A DNA stretch of 43,789 bases from Acidimicrobiia bacterium (GTDB taxonomy: Bacteria > Actinomycetota > Acidimicrobiia > Acidimicrobiales > Poriferisodalaceae), in contig JAJDZE010000103.1 of NCBI GenBank assembly GCA_022824805.1, positions 1-43,789 on the forward strand, given 5' to 3'. This document shows positions 22,695-32,947 of this stretch, piece by piece. The notes under the pieces are model-generated. The model was not told where the DNA came from and ran no database searches. It worked only from the letters and a program-made list of their open reading frames with translations. Each line of letters starts with the position of its first letter. The first letter of the stretch is position 1. The translations under genes were made by a program, and so were the position numbers.

Positions 22695-23705
22695 GTGGAA
22701 TCGACGGATTCGCTGGATGTGGTTGGCATCGGCAACGCCATGGTGGATGTGCTGCTGCGCGCCGGTGACACCGTCGTAGATGGCTTGGGCATTGTGAAAG
22801 GGGCGATGACGCTGGTGGACACCCAGCGGGCGACAGAGCTTGCCGCAATGGTGGAACTGCTCGGCGGCGCCGACGAGATGACACCCGGCGGCTCGGTGGC
22901 CAACACCATGCTGGGAATCGCCGCGCTCGGCGCCCGCGCCGGCTACATGGGGCGAGTCTGCGCCGACGGGCTCGGCGATCTGTTCGTCGCCGACATGGCG
23001 GCACATGGGGTCACTCAGGCAACGGCGAGGGCGTCACGTGATGATCCGACCGGGCGCTGCACGGTGGTGATCACGCCCGACGGCGAGCGAACCATGAGCA
23101 CCTATTTGGGCGCGTCCGCAGGCTTCGCCCCCGCAGATGTCGACTGGGACATGGTGGGCCGGGCCCGCATCGTGTTGCTCGAGGGCTACCTCTGGGACCC
23201 GACCGCTGCCCGGGCAGCACTGCGCGAGGTGGCCGAGCACTGTGCCGCGCCCGGCAACGACTGCCAGGTGGCACTCAGCCTCTCGGACTCATTCTGTGTG
23301 GACCGCCACCGGCGCGAGTTCATCGACATGGTCGACCGGTGCACGAACATCCTGTTTGCGAACGCCGCCGAGCTGAAAGCCCTGTACCAGACCGACGATC
23401 TCGACGAGGCGCTGGCGGCGGTGCAGGGCCAGGTGGACATCGCATCGGTGACGCTCTCGGCTGCAGGCGCTGTACTGGTGACGCCTGACGAGATGGTGGA
23501 AGTCCCCGTCGAGCCGGTGGACGAAGTGGTCGACCGCACCGGCGCCGGCGACCTGTATGCCGCCGGGGTGCTCTACGGACTTGCCCGGGGCTGCGACCTC
23601 GAACTGTGCGGCCGGCTGGGCTCGGTGGCTGCTGCCGAAGTCATCTCCCACGTGGGCACCCGGCCGCTCGTGCCGCTCGACGAGCTGGCCGCAGAACTGC
23701 TCTAG
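22695..23705 (+). CDS. PfkB-family carbohydrate/nucleoside kinase (adenosine-kinase-like)
   Basis: 336 residues from GTG 22695. The ribokinase fold is shown by VVGIGNAMVDVL at the start, GGSVANTMLGIAALG near 57-71 and the catalytic signature DRTGAGDLYAAGVLYGLARG near 275-294, where the Asp is the base. SLSDSFCVDRHR and NAAELKALY are also typical of bacterial proteins annotated as adenosine kinase. It should phosphorylate a sugar or nucleoside with ATP; which one is not certain. It diverges from pepN, and its stop overlaps that of the phosphohexomutase in the shared palindrome CTAG. Confidence 0.85.
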   Translation: MESTDSLDVVGIGNAMVDVLLRAGDTVVDGLGIVKGAMTLVDTQRATELAAMVELLGGADEMTPGGSVANTMLGIAALGARAGYMGRVCADGLGDLFVADMAAHGVTQATARASRDDPTGRCTVVITPDGERTMSTYLGASAGFAPADVDWDMVGRARIVLLEGYLWDPTAARAALREVAEHCAAPGNDCQVALSLSDSFCVDRHRREFIDMVDRCTNILFANAAELKALYQTDDLDEALAAVQGQVDIASVTLSAAGAVLVTPDEMVEVPVEPVDEVVDRTGAGDLYAAGVLYGLARGCDLELCGRLGSVAAAEVISHVGTRPLVPLDELAAELL

Positions 23706-25462
23706 ACCCGCGTGAACCACACCATGGCCTCGCCAGCTATGGCGTCCAGCAATGCCTGCAGGCGGTGGCGGTCTGCGAGGAGGTCATCAGGGTTCGGGCT
23801 GACGGCTTCGAGGTAGATCTTCGCCTTGGGTTCGGTGCCGCTTGGGCGGATGCAGATGCGCACCTGCGTCTCGCCGGGCGTGGCGGCGGCGACAGGCATC
23901 AGCGTGAGTTCGATGAGGTCGGCGGGGTGCGGCGCATCGGCGGCGAGCCAGTCGGCGATCTTCGTGACCGGGTGCCCGGCGATCGTGCGGGGCGGATCGG
24001 CTCGCAACACGGCCATGGCAGCCGCGATCTGTTCCGCCCCCACACGTACCGACAGGGCACTCGTGACGTGCAGTCCGACCTCGGCAGCCAGCTCATCGAG
24101 CCGTTCCAGCGGCCCGACGCCGCGTGCCGCCAAGGCCCCCGCCATCCGGGCGAACTCCACGGCTGCTGAGATGCCGTCTTTGTCGAGCACGGCGTCGGTG
24201 ACCGAGTAGCCGAGCGCCTCCTCGTAGCCGAACACCCACCGGGCGTCGGGATGCGCCAGGCGGGGCGCCATGATCCACTTGAAGCCGGTGAGGGTGCGGT
24301 GGTGGGTCACGCCGCGGGCAGCGCACAGCGCCTCCGCCATGCGGCCCGACACCACCGACGATGCCGAGATGAGCGGTGCCGCGGGCCCGCCGCTGCCGCT
24401 GCCGTTGCCGTTGCCGTGCAGGCCGATCATCCAGTCGCACAGCAGCACCCCCAGTTCGTCACCGCTCAGCTGGCGCCAGGTGCCGTTGCCGTCGCGAACG
24501 GTCGTCGCCAGCCGGTCCGCGTCAGGGTCATTCGCGAACACGAGATCGACATCGTGATCGTCGGCAAGAGCCATCGCGTCGTCGAGCGTGCCGGGTTCCT
24601 CGGGGTTGGGGAACGGCAGCCTCGGAAACGCGCCATCGGGTTGCCGCTGGTGCTCCACGTAGATCGGCGGCGGCAGCCCGGCCGCGGCGAACGCGTGCCC
24701 GAGCGTCTGCGCTCCGACGCCGCAGAGCGCCGTGTACACGACACGGGGCGCGTCGCCGGCGCCGGTGCTCGCCGATGTCGCCGCCCGCGAGGCTGCGGCG
24801 GGGGTCGTCGCGAGGTCGTCGCTGCCAGGCGGTCGGATCGCGGCGGCGACGTACTCGGCGATGACAGCGCGCACGTCGAGGCTCTCCACCTCGTGCCGGG
24901 CTGCCAGATCGCCGTCGGCGGGAAGCGACGACAGGTCCATGCGCGCCTCGATGCGCTGGTCGAGCGGCGGCCGGATCTGCGTGCCGTCGGCCCAGTACAC
25001 CTTCAGGCCGTTGTCGTCGCGCGGGTTGTGGCTGGCCGTGATCATCAGACCGGCGCCCGCCGACCGAGCGAGCAGTTGGCGGGCCAGCAACGGTGTGGGC
25101 GCAGGTCCGTCGATGATCGCGGTGGGGATGCCCATGGCGGCGAGCAGCTGGGCGGCGTCGAAGGCCATGTCCGCCGAACCCCGCCGGGCGTCGAACCCCA
25201 CCACGGCGCCGCGGCTGGCGAGACCGGCTGCGACGAGTTCGGCGCCGACGGCTCGAGCAGCGACGCGGACCATGACGCGGTTCATCCCTGCTGGTCCCGG
25301 TCCGGCGGGGGCACGCATGCCTGCGGTGCCGAAGCGAAGCACGCTGCCGAACTGCGCCTGCACCCACTCGGCGCGATGGCGCTCGGCTTCGATTGCCCGG
25401 CGTGTTGCCGGATCGGGGTCGATCTCCAGCCAGGAATCGAGCAGCTCTGCGGGAGTTGTCAT
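23702..25462 (-). CDS. Phosphoglucomutase/phosphomannomutase (phosphohexomutase)
   Basis: 586 residues. The four landmarks of the alpha-D-phosphohexomutases are present: the phosphoserine loop TASHNPRDDNG (about 142-152), the metal loop NDPDADRLA (about 312-320), the sugar-binding loop GYEEALGYS (about 411-419) and the phosphate-binding loop RPSGTEPKAK near 545. It moves phosphate between C1 and C6 of a hexose, feeding sugar-1-phosphate to UDP-sugar synthesis. Two low-complexity insertions stand out: TTPAAASRAATSASTGAGD (about 223-241) and a Gly/Asn/Ser run GNGNGSGSGG built from six-base repeats at 24391-24420. It is convergent with the PfkB kinase. Confidence 0.92.
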   Translation of the reverse strand: MTTPAELLDSWLEIDPDPATRRAIEAERHRAEWVQAQFGSVLRFGTAGMRAPAGPGPAGMNRVMVRVAARAVGAELVAAGLASRGAVVGFDARRGSADMAFDAAQLLAAMGIPTAIIDGPAPTPLLARQLLARSAGAGLMITASHNPRDDNGLKVYWADGTQIRPPLDQRIEARMDLSSLPADGDLAARHEVESLDVRAVIAEYVAAAIRPPGSDDLATTPAAASRAATSASTGAGDAPRVVYTALCGVGAQTLGHAFAAAGLPPPIYVEHQRQPDGAFPRLPFPNPEEPGTLDDAMALADDHDVDLVFANDPDADRLATTVRDGNGTWRQLSGDELGVLLCDWMIGLHGNGNGSGSGGPAAPLISASSVVSGRMAEALCAARGVTHHRTLTGFKWIMAPRLAHPDARWVFGYEEALGYSVTDAVLDKDGISAAVEFARMAGALAARGVGPLERLDELAAEVGLHVTSALSVRVGAEQIAAAMAVLRADPPRTIAGHPVTKIADWLAADAPHPADLIELTLMPVAAATPGETQVRICIRPSGTEPKAKIYLEAVSPNPDDLLADRHRLQALLDAIAGEAMVWFTRV

Positions 25463-25605
25463 GGTCTCGTCTGCTGGCTCGGCGTCCGGATCAGCATGTC
25501 GCCTTCCGCTCTGGTTCCCATGCCCGATTCGATCCGGGCTCGCAGGCCGCTCGGGCCCCCAGGCTCAGCCCGTGGCCATGCGCGCGCAAGTATGTTCGGC
25601 CCGGC

Positions 25606-27087
25606 ATGTTGTTCCCGACGTTGGTCTTCGGAGCATTCTTCGTTGTCGTCTTCGTCGTCAACTGGCTCACCCGGCCGCATCCGGCCCTGTGGAAGCCGCT
25701 CATGCTGGCCGCCAGCATCGTGTTCTACGGCTGGTGGAGCTGGCGGTTCGTCTTCCTGCTGCTCGCCACCATCGTCATCAACTGGGTCGTCGGGCATTAC
25801 GCCGCAGCTGCGCTGCGGGCATCAAGCTCGGCCGCAGCTGCGCTGCGGGCATCAGATACAGCCGTCCCCCTGCGTGGCATCAGCGCCAGCTGGTGGGTGG
25901 GGCTCGGCGTGGCCGCCAATCTCACCATCCTCGGCGTCTTCAAGTACTGGGACTTCTTCGCCGTCGAGATGTCCAACCTGCTGGAGCGCTTCGGCATCTC
26001 GAACGCCTTGCCGGTGCTGGAGTACACGCTGCCGGTCGGCATCTCGTTCTACACGTTCCAGGCGATGAGCTACATCATCGACATCGGCCGCGGGAACGTC
26101 CGCGAGATGGCGCCGCTCGACTTTGCGGTGTACCTGTCGTTCTTCCCCCAGCTCGTCGCCGGGCCGATCGTGCGGGCATCGGAGATGGCGCCGCAGCTCG
26201 CGGCCCGGCCCGATCCCCGGCACGTGCCGGCCGCCGAGGCGTTCGGGCTGATCTTGAACGGTCTGTTCAAGAAGGTGGTCATCTCCAGCTTCCTGGCCAG
26301 CGAGATCGTCGACGGCGTGTTCGCCGACCCGGGGGCACACAGCGGGCCCGAAGTGGTATTGGCGGTGTACGCCTACGCGGTCCAGATCTACGCCGACTTC
26401 TCCGGCTACACCGACATCGCCATCGGCGTGGCACTCCTGCTCGGCTTCCGCTTCCCGCAGAACTTCGACAATCCCTACCGGGCGCTGACCTTGCAGGATT
26501 TCTGGCGTCGCTGGCACATGACCTTGTCGCGCTGGCTGCGCGACTACCTGTACGTGCCGCTGGGCGGCAACCGGAAGGGCCGCGCCAGCACCTACCGCAA
26601 CCTCATGATCGTCATGCTGCTGGGCGGCCTGTGGCACGGCAGCACCTGGAACTTCGTCATCTGGGGCGGCATCCACGGTGTGGTTCTGGCCGTGGAGCGG
26701 CTGGTGCGCGAGCAGCGGGAGCGCAGCGGTGCGGCGCCGATCCTGCCGGGAGGCTGGGGCGAGGTCGTGCGCTGGCTCGTCACCTTCCATGTGGTGTGCC
26801 TGGCATGGGTGTTCTTCCGCTCCGAATCGCTCTCGGCTGCGGTCGAGATGCTCGGTGCGATGGCCAACTTCGACAACTACGCCGGCACTGCGACGCCGCT
26901 GGTGATCGCAGTGACGTTCGGCGCTCTCGCATTCCAGTTCATGCCCACCGACTGGTTCGATGAGTTGCGTGACGGCTTCGCCGGCCTCGGCTGGGTGGCC
27001 CAGGGCGCTGTGGTGGGCGTGTCGCTGGTGGCCATCGATGTTCTCGGTCCCACGGGCGTCGCCCCGTTCATCTACTTCCAGTTCTGA
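25606..27087 (+). CDS. MBOAT-family O-acyltransferase (AlgI/PatA-like)
   Basis: 493 residues from ATG 25606, nearly all membrane helices. The MBOAT signature is clear: FWRRWHMTLSRWLRDYLYVP, GGNRKG, and the invariant histidine in GGLWHGSTWNFVIWGGIHG. FFPQLVAGPI and IYADFSGYTDIAIG also match AlgI. Such proteins pass acetyl groups across the membrane to surface polymers, and the SGNH protein encoded next would complete the transfer outside. A loop after the second helix holds AAAALRASSS and AAAALRASDT, from a 30-bp tandem repeat. Codons before 25606 overlap phosphohexomutase sequence and are not used. Confidence 0.93.
   Translation: MLFPTLVFGAFFVVVFVVNWLTRPHPALWKPLMLAASIVFYGWWSWRFVFLLLATIVINWVVGHYAAAALRASSSAAAALRASDTAVPLRGISASWWVGLGVAANLTILGVFKYWDFFAVEMSNLLERFGISNALPVLEYTLPVGISFYTFQAMSYIIDIGRGNVREMAPLDFAVYLSFFPQLVAGPIVRASEMAPQLAARPDPRHVPAAEAFGLILNGLFKKVVISSFLASEIVDGVFADPGAHSGPEVVLAVYAYAVQIYADFSGYTDIAIGVALLLGFRFPQNFDNPYRALTLQDFWRRWHMTLSRWLRDYLYVPLGGNRKGRASTYRNLMIVMLLGGLWHGSTWNFVIWGGIHGVVLAVERLVREQRERSGAAPILPGGWGEVVRWLVTFHVVCLAWVFFRSESLSAAVEMLGAMANFDNYAGTATPLVIAVTFGALAFQFMPTDWFDELRDGFAGLGWVAQGAVVGVSLVAIDVLGPTGVAPFIYFQF
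25801..25854. repeat. 30-bp-period tandem repeat inside the MBOAT gene
   Basis: The 24 bases at 25801-25824 (starting GCCGCAGCTGCGCTGCGGGC) are repeated exactly at 25831-25854. The period is ten codons, so the frame is kept. The repeat is in a loop after the second membrane helix. Confidence 0.9.
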
Positions 27088-27154
27088 GCAATGCCGGCAT
27101 CGCATGCTCCGCCCAGTCCGCCGACCGCCCCGCCCGGAACCCCGCAGCGCCCAG

Positions 27155-27213
27155 GGCCCGAGCGGCCCGTGAGCGGAGCGAACAGGAGCGGGAAATAATG
27201 GCGGTGCTTCGGG
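27155..27213. repeat. Fourth copy of the dispersed repeat, upstream of the SGNH gene
   Basis: The 40-base core at 27155-27194 matches the uppP copies at 39 of 40 positions. After a one-base gap the match resumes with GGCGGTGC at 27200-27207, already inside the SGNH coding region. This copy lies 15 kb from the other three. Confidence 0.85.
27184..27188 (+). promoter_or_regulatory. Ribosome binding site of the SGNH gene, inside the repeat
   Basis: AGGAG lies nine bases before the ATG at 27198, ideal spacing. In the other three repeat copies the same place reads AAGAG, so the one base in which this core differs is what makes the site. Confidence 0.7.
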
Positions 27214-28427
27214 AAGGTGTGCCAGTCAGCGCTGCCACGAGTGCCGCCGACCGCCGCAACGGCATGCCCGCCGGCAAGGTGTTGCTGGCAGGCGCGCTCG
27301 GGCTGGCGCTTGCGATCGTGCTCAACTCGCAGCAGCTGCTGCGCGAGGCCCAGCAGAAGCCGTTCGGCTGGGAACGCGATGTCTCGGTGGCGGCGTGGGA
27401 ACCGGTGGAGGGCGTGGCCAGCGCTGCGGGAGTGCACTTGCCACGTCTGTGGGCCGACGAGGCGCTGGGCCGGGAGGTCCTCGATCCCGGCGAGGTGGAT
27501 CCGTACGGCCCGACCGGCGGCTTCGGCGGCGGCATCGCTCACGAGGCCGGCGGCGACACCGGGGCAGCCGATCCGGTCCGTGCCGCTGCCGTGGTCGCCG
27601 AACCGTCGGGAACCGGCACGGCCGCCAGCGGAGATCAGCAGCAGAACTCGGGCGGCGCGGGTGATGCAGCCACCGGAGCCTCCGCCACCACCATGCCGCG
27701 GTTCCCGCCGCCGGGTGAGCAGCAGATCTCGAACGGTGCCGACGAGGCCGCCACGGTGCCGTGGTTCCCGACGCCCGCCGACCCGCTGCAGCTGCACATC
27801 ATGGGCGATTCCATGGTGCGGTTCTTCGGCGATGTGATGGTGAGCTTGGCCGACGACACCGGCGTCATCGAGGCCTCCGCGGAGCATCAGCTCTCCAGCG
27901 GCCTGAGCCGACCCGATTTCTACGACTGGCCGACCCGCATCGTGGAAGTCCTGGCAGCCGAGGACCCCGACGCAGTCGTGCTGATGTTCGGCGGCAACGA
28001 CGCACAGGCGATCGTCGTGGACGGCCAGATCGCACGCCGCTTCTCTGATGCCTGGGTGCAGGAATACTCGGCGCGAGTCGGCCATGTCATGGACCTGGTG
28101 ACCACCGATGCTGACCGGGTGTTGATCTGGGTCGGCCAGCCGATCATGGAGGACCCCGAATACGACTCCCGCATGCAGGGAGTCAACGAAGTCTTCGCGG
28201 CCGAAGCCGCCAAGCGCGACCGGGTGCACTACGTGGACACGAGGGATCTGTTCCGGGGGCCCAATGGCGGCTTCAGCCGCTACGTGGCCGACGCCGATGG
28301 GCAGCTCTCCGATGTGCGGCTCACCGACGGCGTCCACCTCAGCACCGTCGGCGGTCGTTGGCTGTCACAGGTGCTGCTGGACGAACTCGGACTCTTCGTC
28401 GACCTGACCTCGGGCGCTCAGTCGTGA
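27198..28427 (+). CDS. SGNH-hydrolase-like membrane-anchored protein, MBOAT partner
   Basis: 409 residues from ATG 27198. One helix (about 27-43, KVLLAGALGLALAIVLN) anchors it, with most of the protein outside. A long Gly/Ala/Pro-rich linker runs from about 100 to 195. The SGNH (DUF459-like) domain follows: HIMGDSMVRFFGD (Ser 205), VLMFGGNDAQAI and LTDGVHLSTVGGRW hold the Ser, Gly, Asn and Asp/His blocks. With the MBOAT protein upstream (110-base gap) it makes a two-part surface O-acylation system of the AlgI/AlgJ or PatA/PatB type. The target polymer is unknown. Its first codons and ribosome site come from a dispersed-repeat copy. Confidence 0.85.
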   Translation: MAVLREGVPVSAATSAADRRNGMPAGKVLLAGALGLALAIVLNSQQLLREAQQKPFGWERDVSVAAWEPVEGVASAAGVHLPRLWADEALGREVLDPGEVDPYGPTGGFGGGIAHEAGGDTGAADPVRAAAVVAEPSGTGTAASGDQQQNSGGAGDAATGASATTMPRFPPPGEQQISNGADEAATVPWFPTPADPLQLHIMGDSMVRFFGDVMVSLADDTGVIEASAEHQLSSGLSRPDFYDWPTRIVEVLAAEDPDAVVLMFGGNDAQAIVVDGQIARRFSDAWVQEYSARVGHVMDLVTTDADRVLIWVGQPIMEDPEYDSRMQGVNEVFAAEAAKRDRVHYVDTRDLFRGPNGGFSRYVADADGQLSDVRLTDGVHLSTVGGRWLSQVLLDELGLFVDLTSGAQS

Positions 28428-28487
28428 CGCGCCGCCGCTGGGCTCACGGACCGCCGGGGCCGCAGCCTCGCCTGGCGGATCGACCTT

Positions 28488-30338
28488 TCAGCGGCACACG
28501 GCTTTGAACTCGTAGCCGGAATCCGCCAGACGTTCGAGCGCCATGTCGAGTCCTCGCACCGTCGCCGAACGAGGGCCGCCGCCGTCGTGCAACAGAATGA
28601 TGGCGCCGGGAGAGGACCGGGCGACGAGGCCGTCGGCAATCACCTGGGCCGGACGCTGTTCCCAATCGCGCGGGGAGTAGGTCCAGCCGACCAGTCGCAG
28701 GCCCAGCTCGTTGGACCATTCCTCGGTGAATCTGCCGATGGCGTAGTACGGCGGCCTGAGGCACGGCGTGGCGAGCGGCCCCAGGATCTCTTGGGTGCGC
28801 CCGACGGAACGGTCGAATGCCGCCTTCGAGACGCGGGCGAGCGACTCGTGACTCCAGGAGTGGTTGGCGAGGGTGTGACCCTCGTGTGCGATGCGCTGGA
28901 TGAGCAGCGGCCATCTCTCCGCCATGGAACCCACGACGAAGAACGTCGCTTGAGCCCCGTGGCGTGCCAGCACGTCGAGCACTTGCGGTGTGTAGGTCGG
29001 GTGCGGCCCGTCGTCGAACGTCAGGTAGACGACCGGGCCGTCATCGGGCACTGCTGGCGGCGAGATGCGCGTGCTCGACCAGAATCCGGTGGGGTCGCGG
29101 GTAGCTATGCCCTCGCCGAGTGCAGCCGGGAAGACGTCGATGGAAAGCCGGTAGTCCGCAGGCGTCACGAGCGAAGAAGCAACAGTGACGCGCCATTCGC
29201 CGCTCGCCGGTACGGCGACCGCGAATTTCTGTGTGCGTTCGGCCAAGGGCACCAGCACGGCGCTGTCGCTCAGGCGGGCCTCGAGCCACACTCCTGCCGG
29301 GGCGGCGAGCGTCACCACCAGCACTTCGCTCTCGTCGGCCTGCACAACGTAGGGGTGCCGTTCGCGCAGCTCGATCCGGTCCGACGCGGCCATGCCGATG
29401 CCGTCCAGAGCGGGCGCCAGCACGGTAACCGGGCGGCCGATCTGCAGCGTCGGCACCCGGTCAATCGGCTCGACTCCGGTGACGGTCACCACCGTCTCTG
29501 CACCTGCGCTGGGGGTGTCGGCGGACGGCTTGAGGGTCAGCGCAGTGCGTCTGGTGACGAACTCGAGCGGCTCGCCCGGCGAGCGGTCGAGGAAGGACAC
29601 CTCGATGACGTCATTGCGGATGTCGAGCTTGTCCATGATGATGCGCCGGCCCAGATCCGCCGACGGCCACGTCTCGAATGCTCCGCCGCCGCCGATGACG
29701 GGCACGATCAAGTGCGGTTGCGGCGAGTCGGCATACTGCGCCTCGAGGTGAAGGGCGTAGTCCTCGTTGCCGTCGCCGTCCAGATCGCCACGTGCTGACT
29801 CCGGATGAAGCACGAACCACCGGTCCGGGTACGAGCGCCGGACAGCTTCCTCCACGCCCGCAGGCAGCCGATCCGGTTCAGCTGCGGGTGCGATCGCGCG
29901 ATCCTGCTGCGCGCCATCCTGATCGTCGGCATGTCCCTCCGAAGTGGCCCGGTCGACCGAGGGGTCGGCTCTCGCCGACAGCTCCCGATCGGCATGCTGA
30001 TCTGCCGCGTCAGGCGAGCGCTCGCCGAACGGGCCGGTCTGGGCCGATTGCTCCGCCTCCTCAGAGGGCACGAGCCGTCCGGACAGCGCAGCGTCGTCAT
30101 CGCCAGACGGCTGGCCTTCCGCCAACGCGGCCCGTGGCTGCGCCACATCCCCCACGGTTGCCCGCGGAGGCGATGCCGCCGTCGATGCTGTGTACCCCGA
30201 AGCTTCGGTCTGCTCGGTTGCGCCAGAGCCCGCTTCGGCGGGCGGGCCATCCCCGACGCTCTCAATGCGGCAGGCACCGGCCAGCGCCACCGTCAGGACC
30301 AGCGCGCCGACGAGATTTCTGGCGTTGACCCCGCGCAC
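28488..30338 (-). CDS. Polysaccharide deacetylase (NodB-type) lipoprotein
   Basis: 616 residues from GTG 30338. A lipoprotein signal ends LTVALAGAC, then comes a long acidic low-complexity region to about 160. DLDGDGNEDYALH (about 190-202) is a Ca-binding FG-GAP/EF-hand-like segment, and a beta-rich region follows. The C-terminal 200 residues are a NodB domain: TFDDGPHPTYTP with the catalytic and metal Asp pair, HSWSHESL with the metal histidines, RPPYYAIG, and ILLHDGGG. It should remove acetyl groups from peptidoglycan or another glycan on the cell surface, the opposite of the MBOAT/SGNH pair next door. The two operons converge with a 60-base gap. Confidence 0.9.
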   Translation of the reverse strand: MRGVNARNLVGALVLTVALAGACRIESVGDGPPAEAGSGATEQTEASGYTASTAASPPRATVGDVAQPRAALAEGQPSGDDDAALSGRLVPSEEAEQSAQTGPFGERSPDAADQHADRELSARADPSVDRATSEGHADDQDGAQQDRAIAPAAEPDRLPAGVEEAVRRSYPDRWFVLHPESARGDLDGDGNEDYALHLEAQYADSPQPHLIVPVIGGGGAFETWPSADLGRRIIMDKLDIRNDVIEVSFLDRSPGEPLEFVTRRTALTLKPSADTPSAGAETVVTVTGVEPIDRVPTLQIGRPVTVLAPALDGIGMAASDRIELRERHPYVVQADESEVLVVTLAAPAGVWLEARLSDSAVLVPLAERTQKFAVAVPASGEWRVTVASSLVTPADYRLSIDVFPAALGEGIATRDPTGFWSSTRISPPAVPDDGPVVYLTFDDGPHPTYTPQVLDVLARHGAQATFFVVGSMAERWPLLIQRIAHEGHTLANHSWSHESLARVSKAAFDRSVGRTQEILGPLATPCLRPPYYAIGRFTEEWSNELGLRLVGWTYSPRDWEQRPAQVIADGLVARSSPGAIILLHDGGGPRSATVRGLDMALERLADSGYEFKAVCR

Positions 30339-30423
30339 CCTTTGATGATGGCCGCTTGAGAGAGGGGTGCAGCGGCAGCCGGCCGCAGTCACATTGGCCG
30401 CAGGCGCGGCCGATACCAGCCGC

Positions 30424-30510
30424 CTAGCCGCGGCCGCAGTTGGGGCGCTTGCCGTGATTGGCTTTGCTGCGCCGCGCCCGGAGCTTTCGCTTGTTGGTGC
30501 GCTTCGACAT
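30424..30510 (-). CDS. Ribosomal protein bL37 (actinobacterial)
   Basis: 28 residues, MSKRTNKRKLRARRSKANHG then KRPNCGRG. The tail SKANHGKRPN is the hallmark of the tiny basic large-subunit protein first seen in mycobacterial ribosomes. GAGGTG four bases before the ATG is a good ribosome site. It lies between the CoA transferase and the deacetylase genes on the same strand. Confidence 0.85.
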   Translation of the reverse strand: MSKRTNKRKLRARRSKANHGKRPNCGRG

Positions 30511-30569
30511 AGGCACCTCAGGCTATCGACACTGCGCCGAATTCAGCCCTGCAGCTCAGCCTCCGGGGC

Positions 30570-31709
<1,140 letters not shown>

Positions 31710-31835
31710 GGGTTCCTCCCCGTCAATGGATGTCTCGGGCGCGCACCCGAGGGGGCGAAGTCTTGCACGCGGCGCTCGGTGCTGCCCGGGAGGTCTGCGG
31801 GACCAGGCAGGCGCACTCACTAGCCTCGCCCGGCG

Positions 31836-32945
31836 ATGGAGCGCTTTGGGTTCGTGGGCCTGCCCAACGCGGGGAAGTCGTCGCTGTTCAATTCGCTCGC
31901 CGGCGGTGGCGCGCTGGCGGCGCCGTACGCCTTTGCCACCACCGATTCGAATGTCGGAGTGGCCCGGGTGCCCGACCCCCGGCTCGACGCGCTCGCCGAG
32001 ATGAGCGGCAGCAAGAAAGTGGTGCCGACCACCACAGAGTTCATCGACATCGGCGGGCTTGTGGAGGGCGCCAGCAAGGGCGAAGGTCTCGGCAACCGCT
32101 TCCTGGCGGGGATCCGCGAGGTGGACGCGATCGTCTTCGTCCTGCGTGCCTTCGCTGATGCCGATGTGCCGGGTCCCGCTGACCCGCTCGAACACCTTCG
32201 CATCGTCGAGACCGAGCTCACGCTGGCGGATCTGGAGTCGGTGGAATCCCGCATCAACCGCCGGCGCAAGGCATCCCGCAGCCAGCCGTCTGACACCGCG
32301 CTGGCCGACGAGGTTGCGGCGCTCGAAGCCGCGCTTGAGCACCTGGCGGCTGGCACGCCGCTGTACCGGGCATGGCCGCTCGGCGCAGTGTTCGACGGGT
32401 CCGACGAGCATCCGCATCGAGCGGCGCTGCGAAGCCACTTCCTGCTGACCGACAAGCCGGTCATGGCGGTGCTCAACATCGGCGACGACCAGCTCGATGC
32501 CGCGGCCGAGCTGGCAGCGCCCATCGAGGCCGAGCTGCCGGGCGCGACGGTGCTGCCGCTGTGCGTGCAGCTCGAAGCGGAAGCGGCGCAGCTCACCGGT
32601 GCCGAGCGAGCCGAGCTGCTCGAAGGACTCGGTCTGGGCGAGGGCGCGCTGGAGCGGTTCGTGGCCGCTGCGCACGGCCTGCTGGGCCTGCGCACGTTCC
32701 TCACCACAGGCGAGAAGGAATCGCGGGCTTGGACCTTCCGGGCGGGCTGGCGAGCGCCGCAATGCGCCGGGCGGATCCACACCGACTTCGAGCGCGGCTT
32801 CATCCGGGCCGAGGTGATCGACTGGGCCGAACTGCTGGATTTAGGCTCGTGGTCTGCTGCGCGGGATGCGGGTCGCCTGCGAGTCGAGGGGAAGGACTAT
32901 CCGATGCGCGATGGCGACGTCGTGGAGTTCCGCTTCAACGTGTAG
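31836..32945 (+). CDS. ychF: Ribosome-binding ATPase YchF (Obg family)
   Basis: 369 residues from ATG 31836. The P-loop [12 protein letters not shown] is at 8-19, and switch regions [20 protein letters not shown] follow. The C-terminal TGS-like part is seen in [19 protein letters not shown] and [18 protein letters not shown], the usual end. NIGDD stands where GTPases have NKxD, as is normal for YchF, which prefers ATP. It binds ribosomes and affects stress responses. Two bases separate its stop from the DUF192 gene, so they share a transcript, which may continue through rsmI to ispE. Confidence 0.97.
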   Translation: MERFGFVGLPNAGKSSLFNSLAGGGALAAPYAFATTDSNVGVARVPDPRLDALAEMSGSKKVVPTTTEFIDIGGLVEGASKGEGLGNRFLAGIREVDAIVFVLRAFADADVPGPADPLEHLRIVETELTLADLESVESRINRRRKASRSQPSDTALADEVAALEAALEHLAAGTPLYRAWPLGAVFDGSDEHPHRAALRSHFLLTDKPVMAVLNIGDDQLDAAAELAAPIEAELPGATVLPLCVQLEAEAAQLTGAERAELLEGLGLGEGALERFVAAAHGLLGLRTFLTTGEKESRAWTFRAGWRAPQCAGRIHTDFERGFIRAEVIDWAELLDLGSWSAARDAGRLRVEGKDYPMRDGDVVEFRFNV

Positions 32946-32947
32946 CC

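Noticed and set aside
22599-23006. N-terminal extension of the pepN frame
   Set aside because: It is antisense to the PfkB kinase; M1 homology begins right after the GTG at 22589.
31710-32780. N-terminal extension of the CoA transferase frame
   Set aside because: It is antisense to ychF, and the standard family start with a strong GGAGG site is at 31709.
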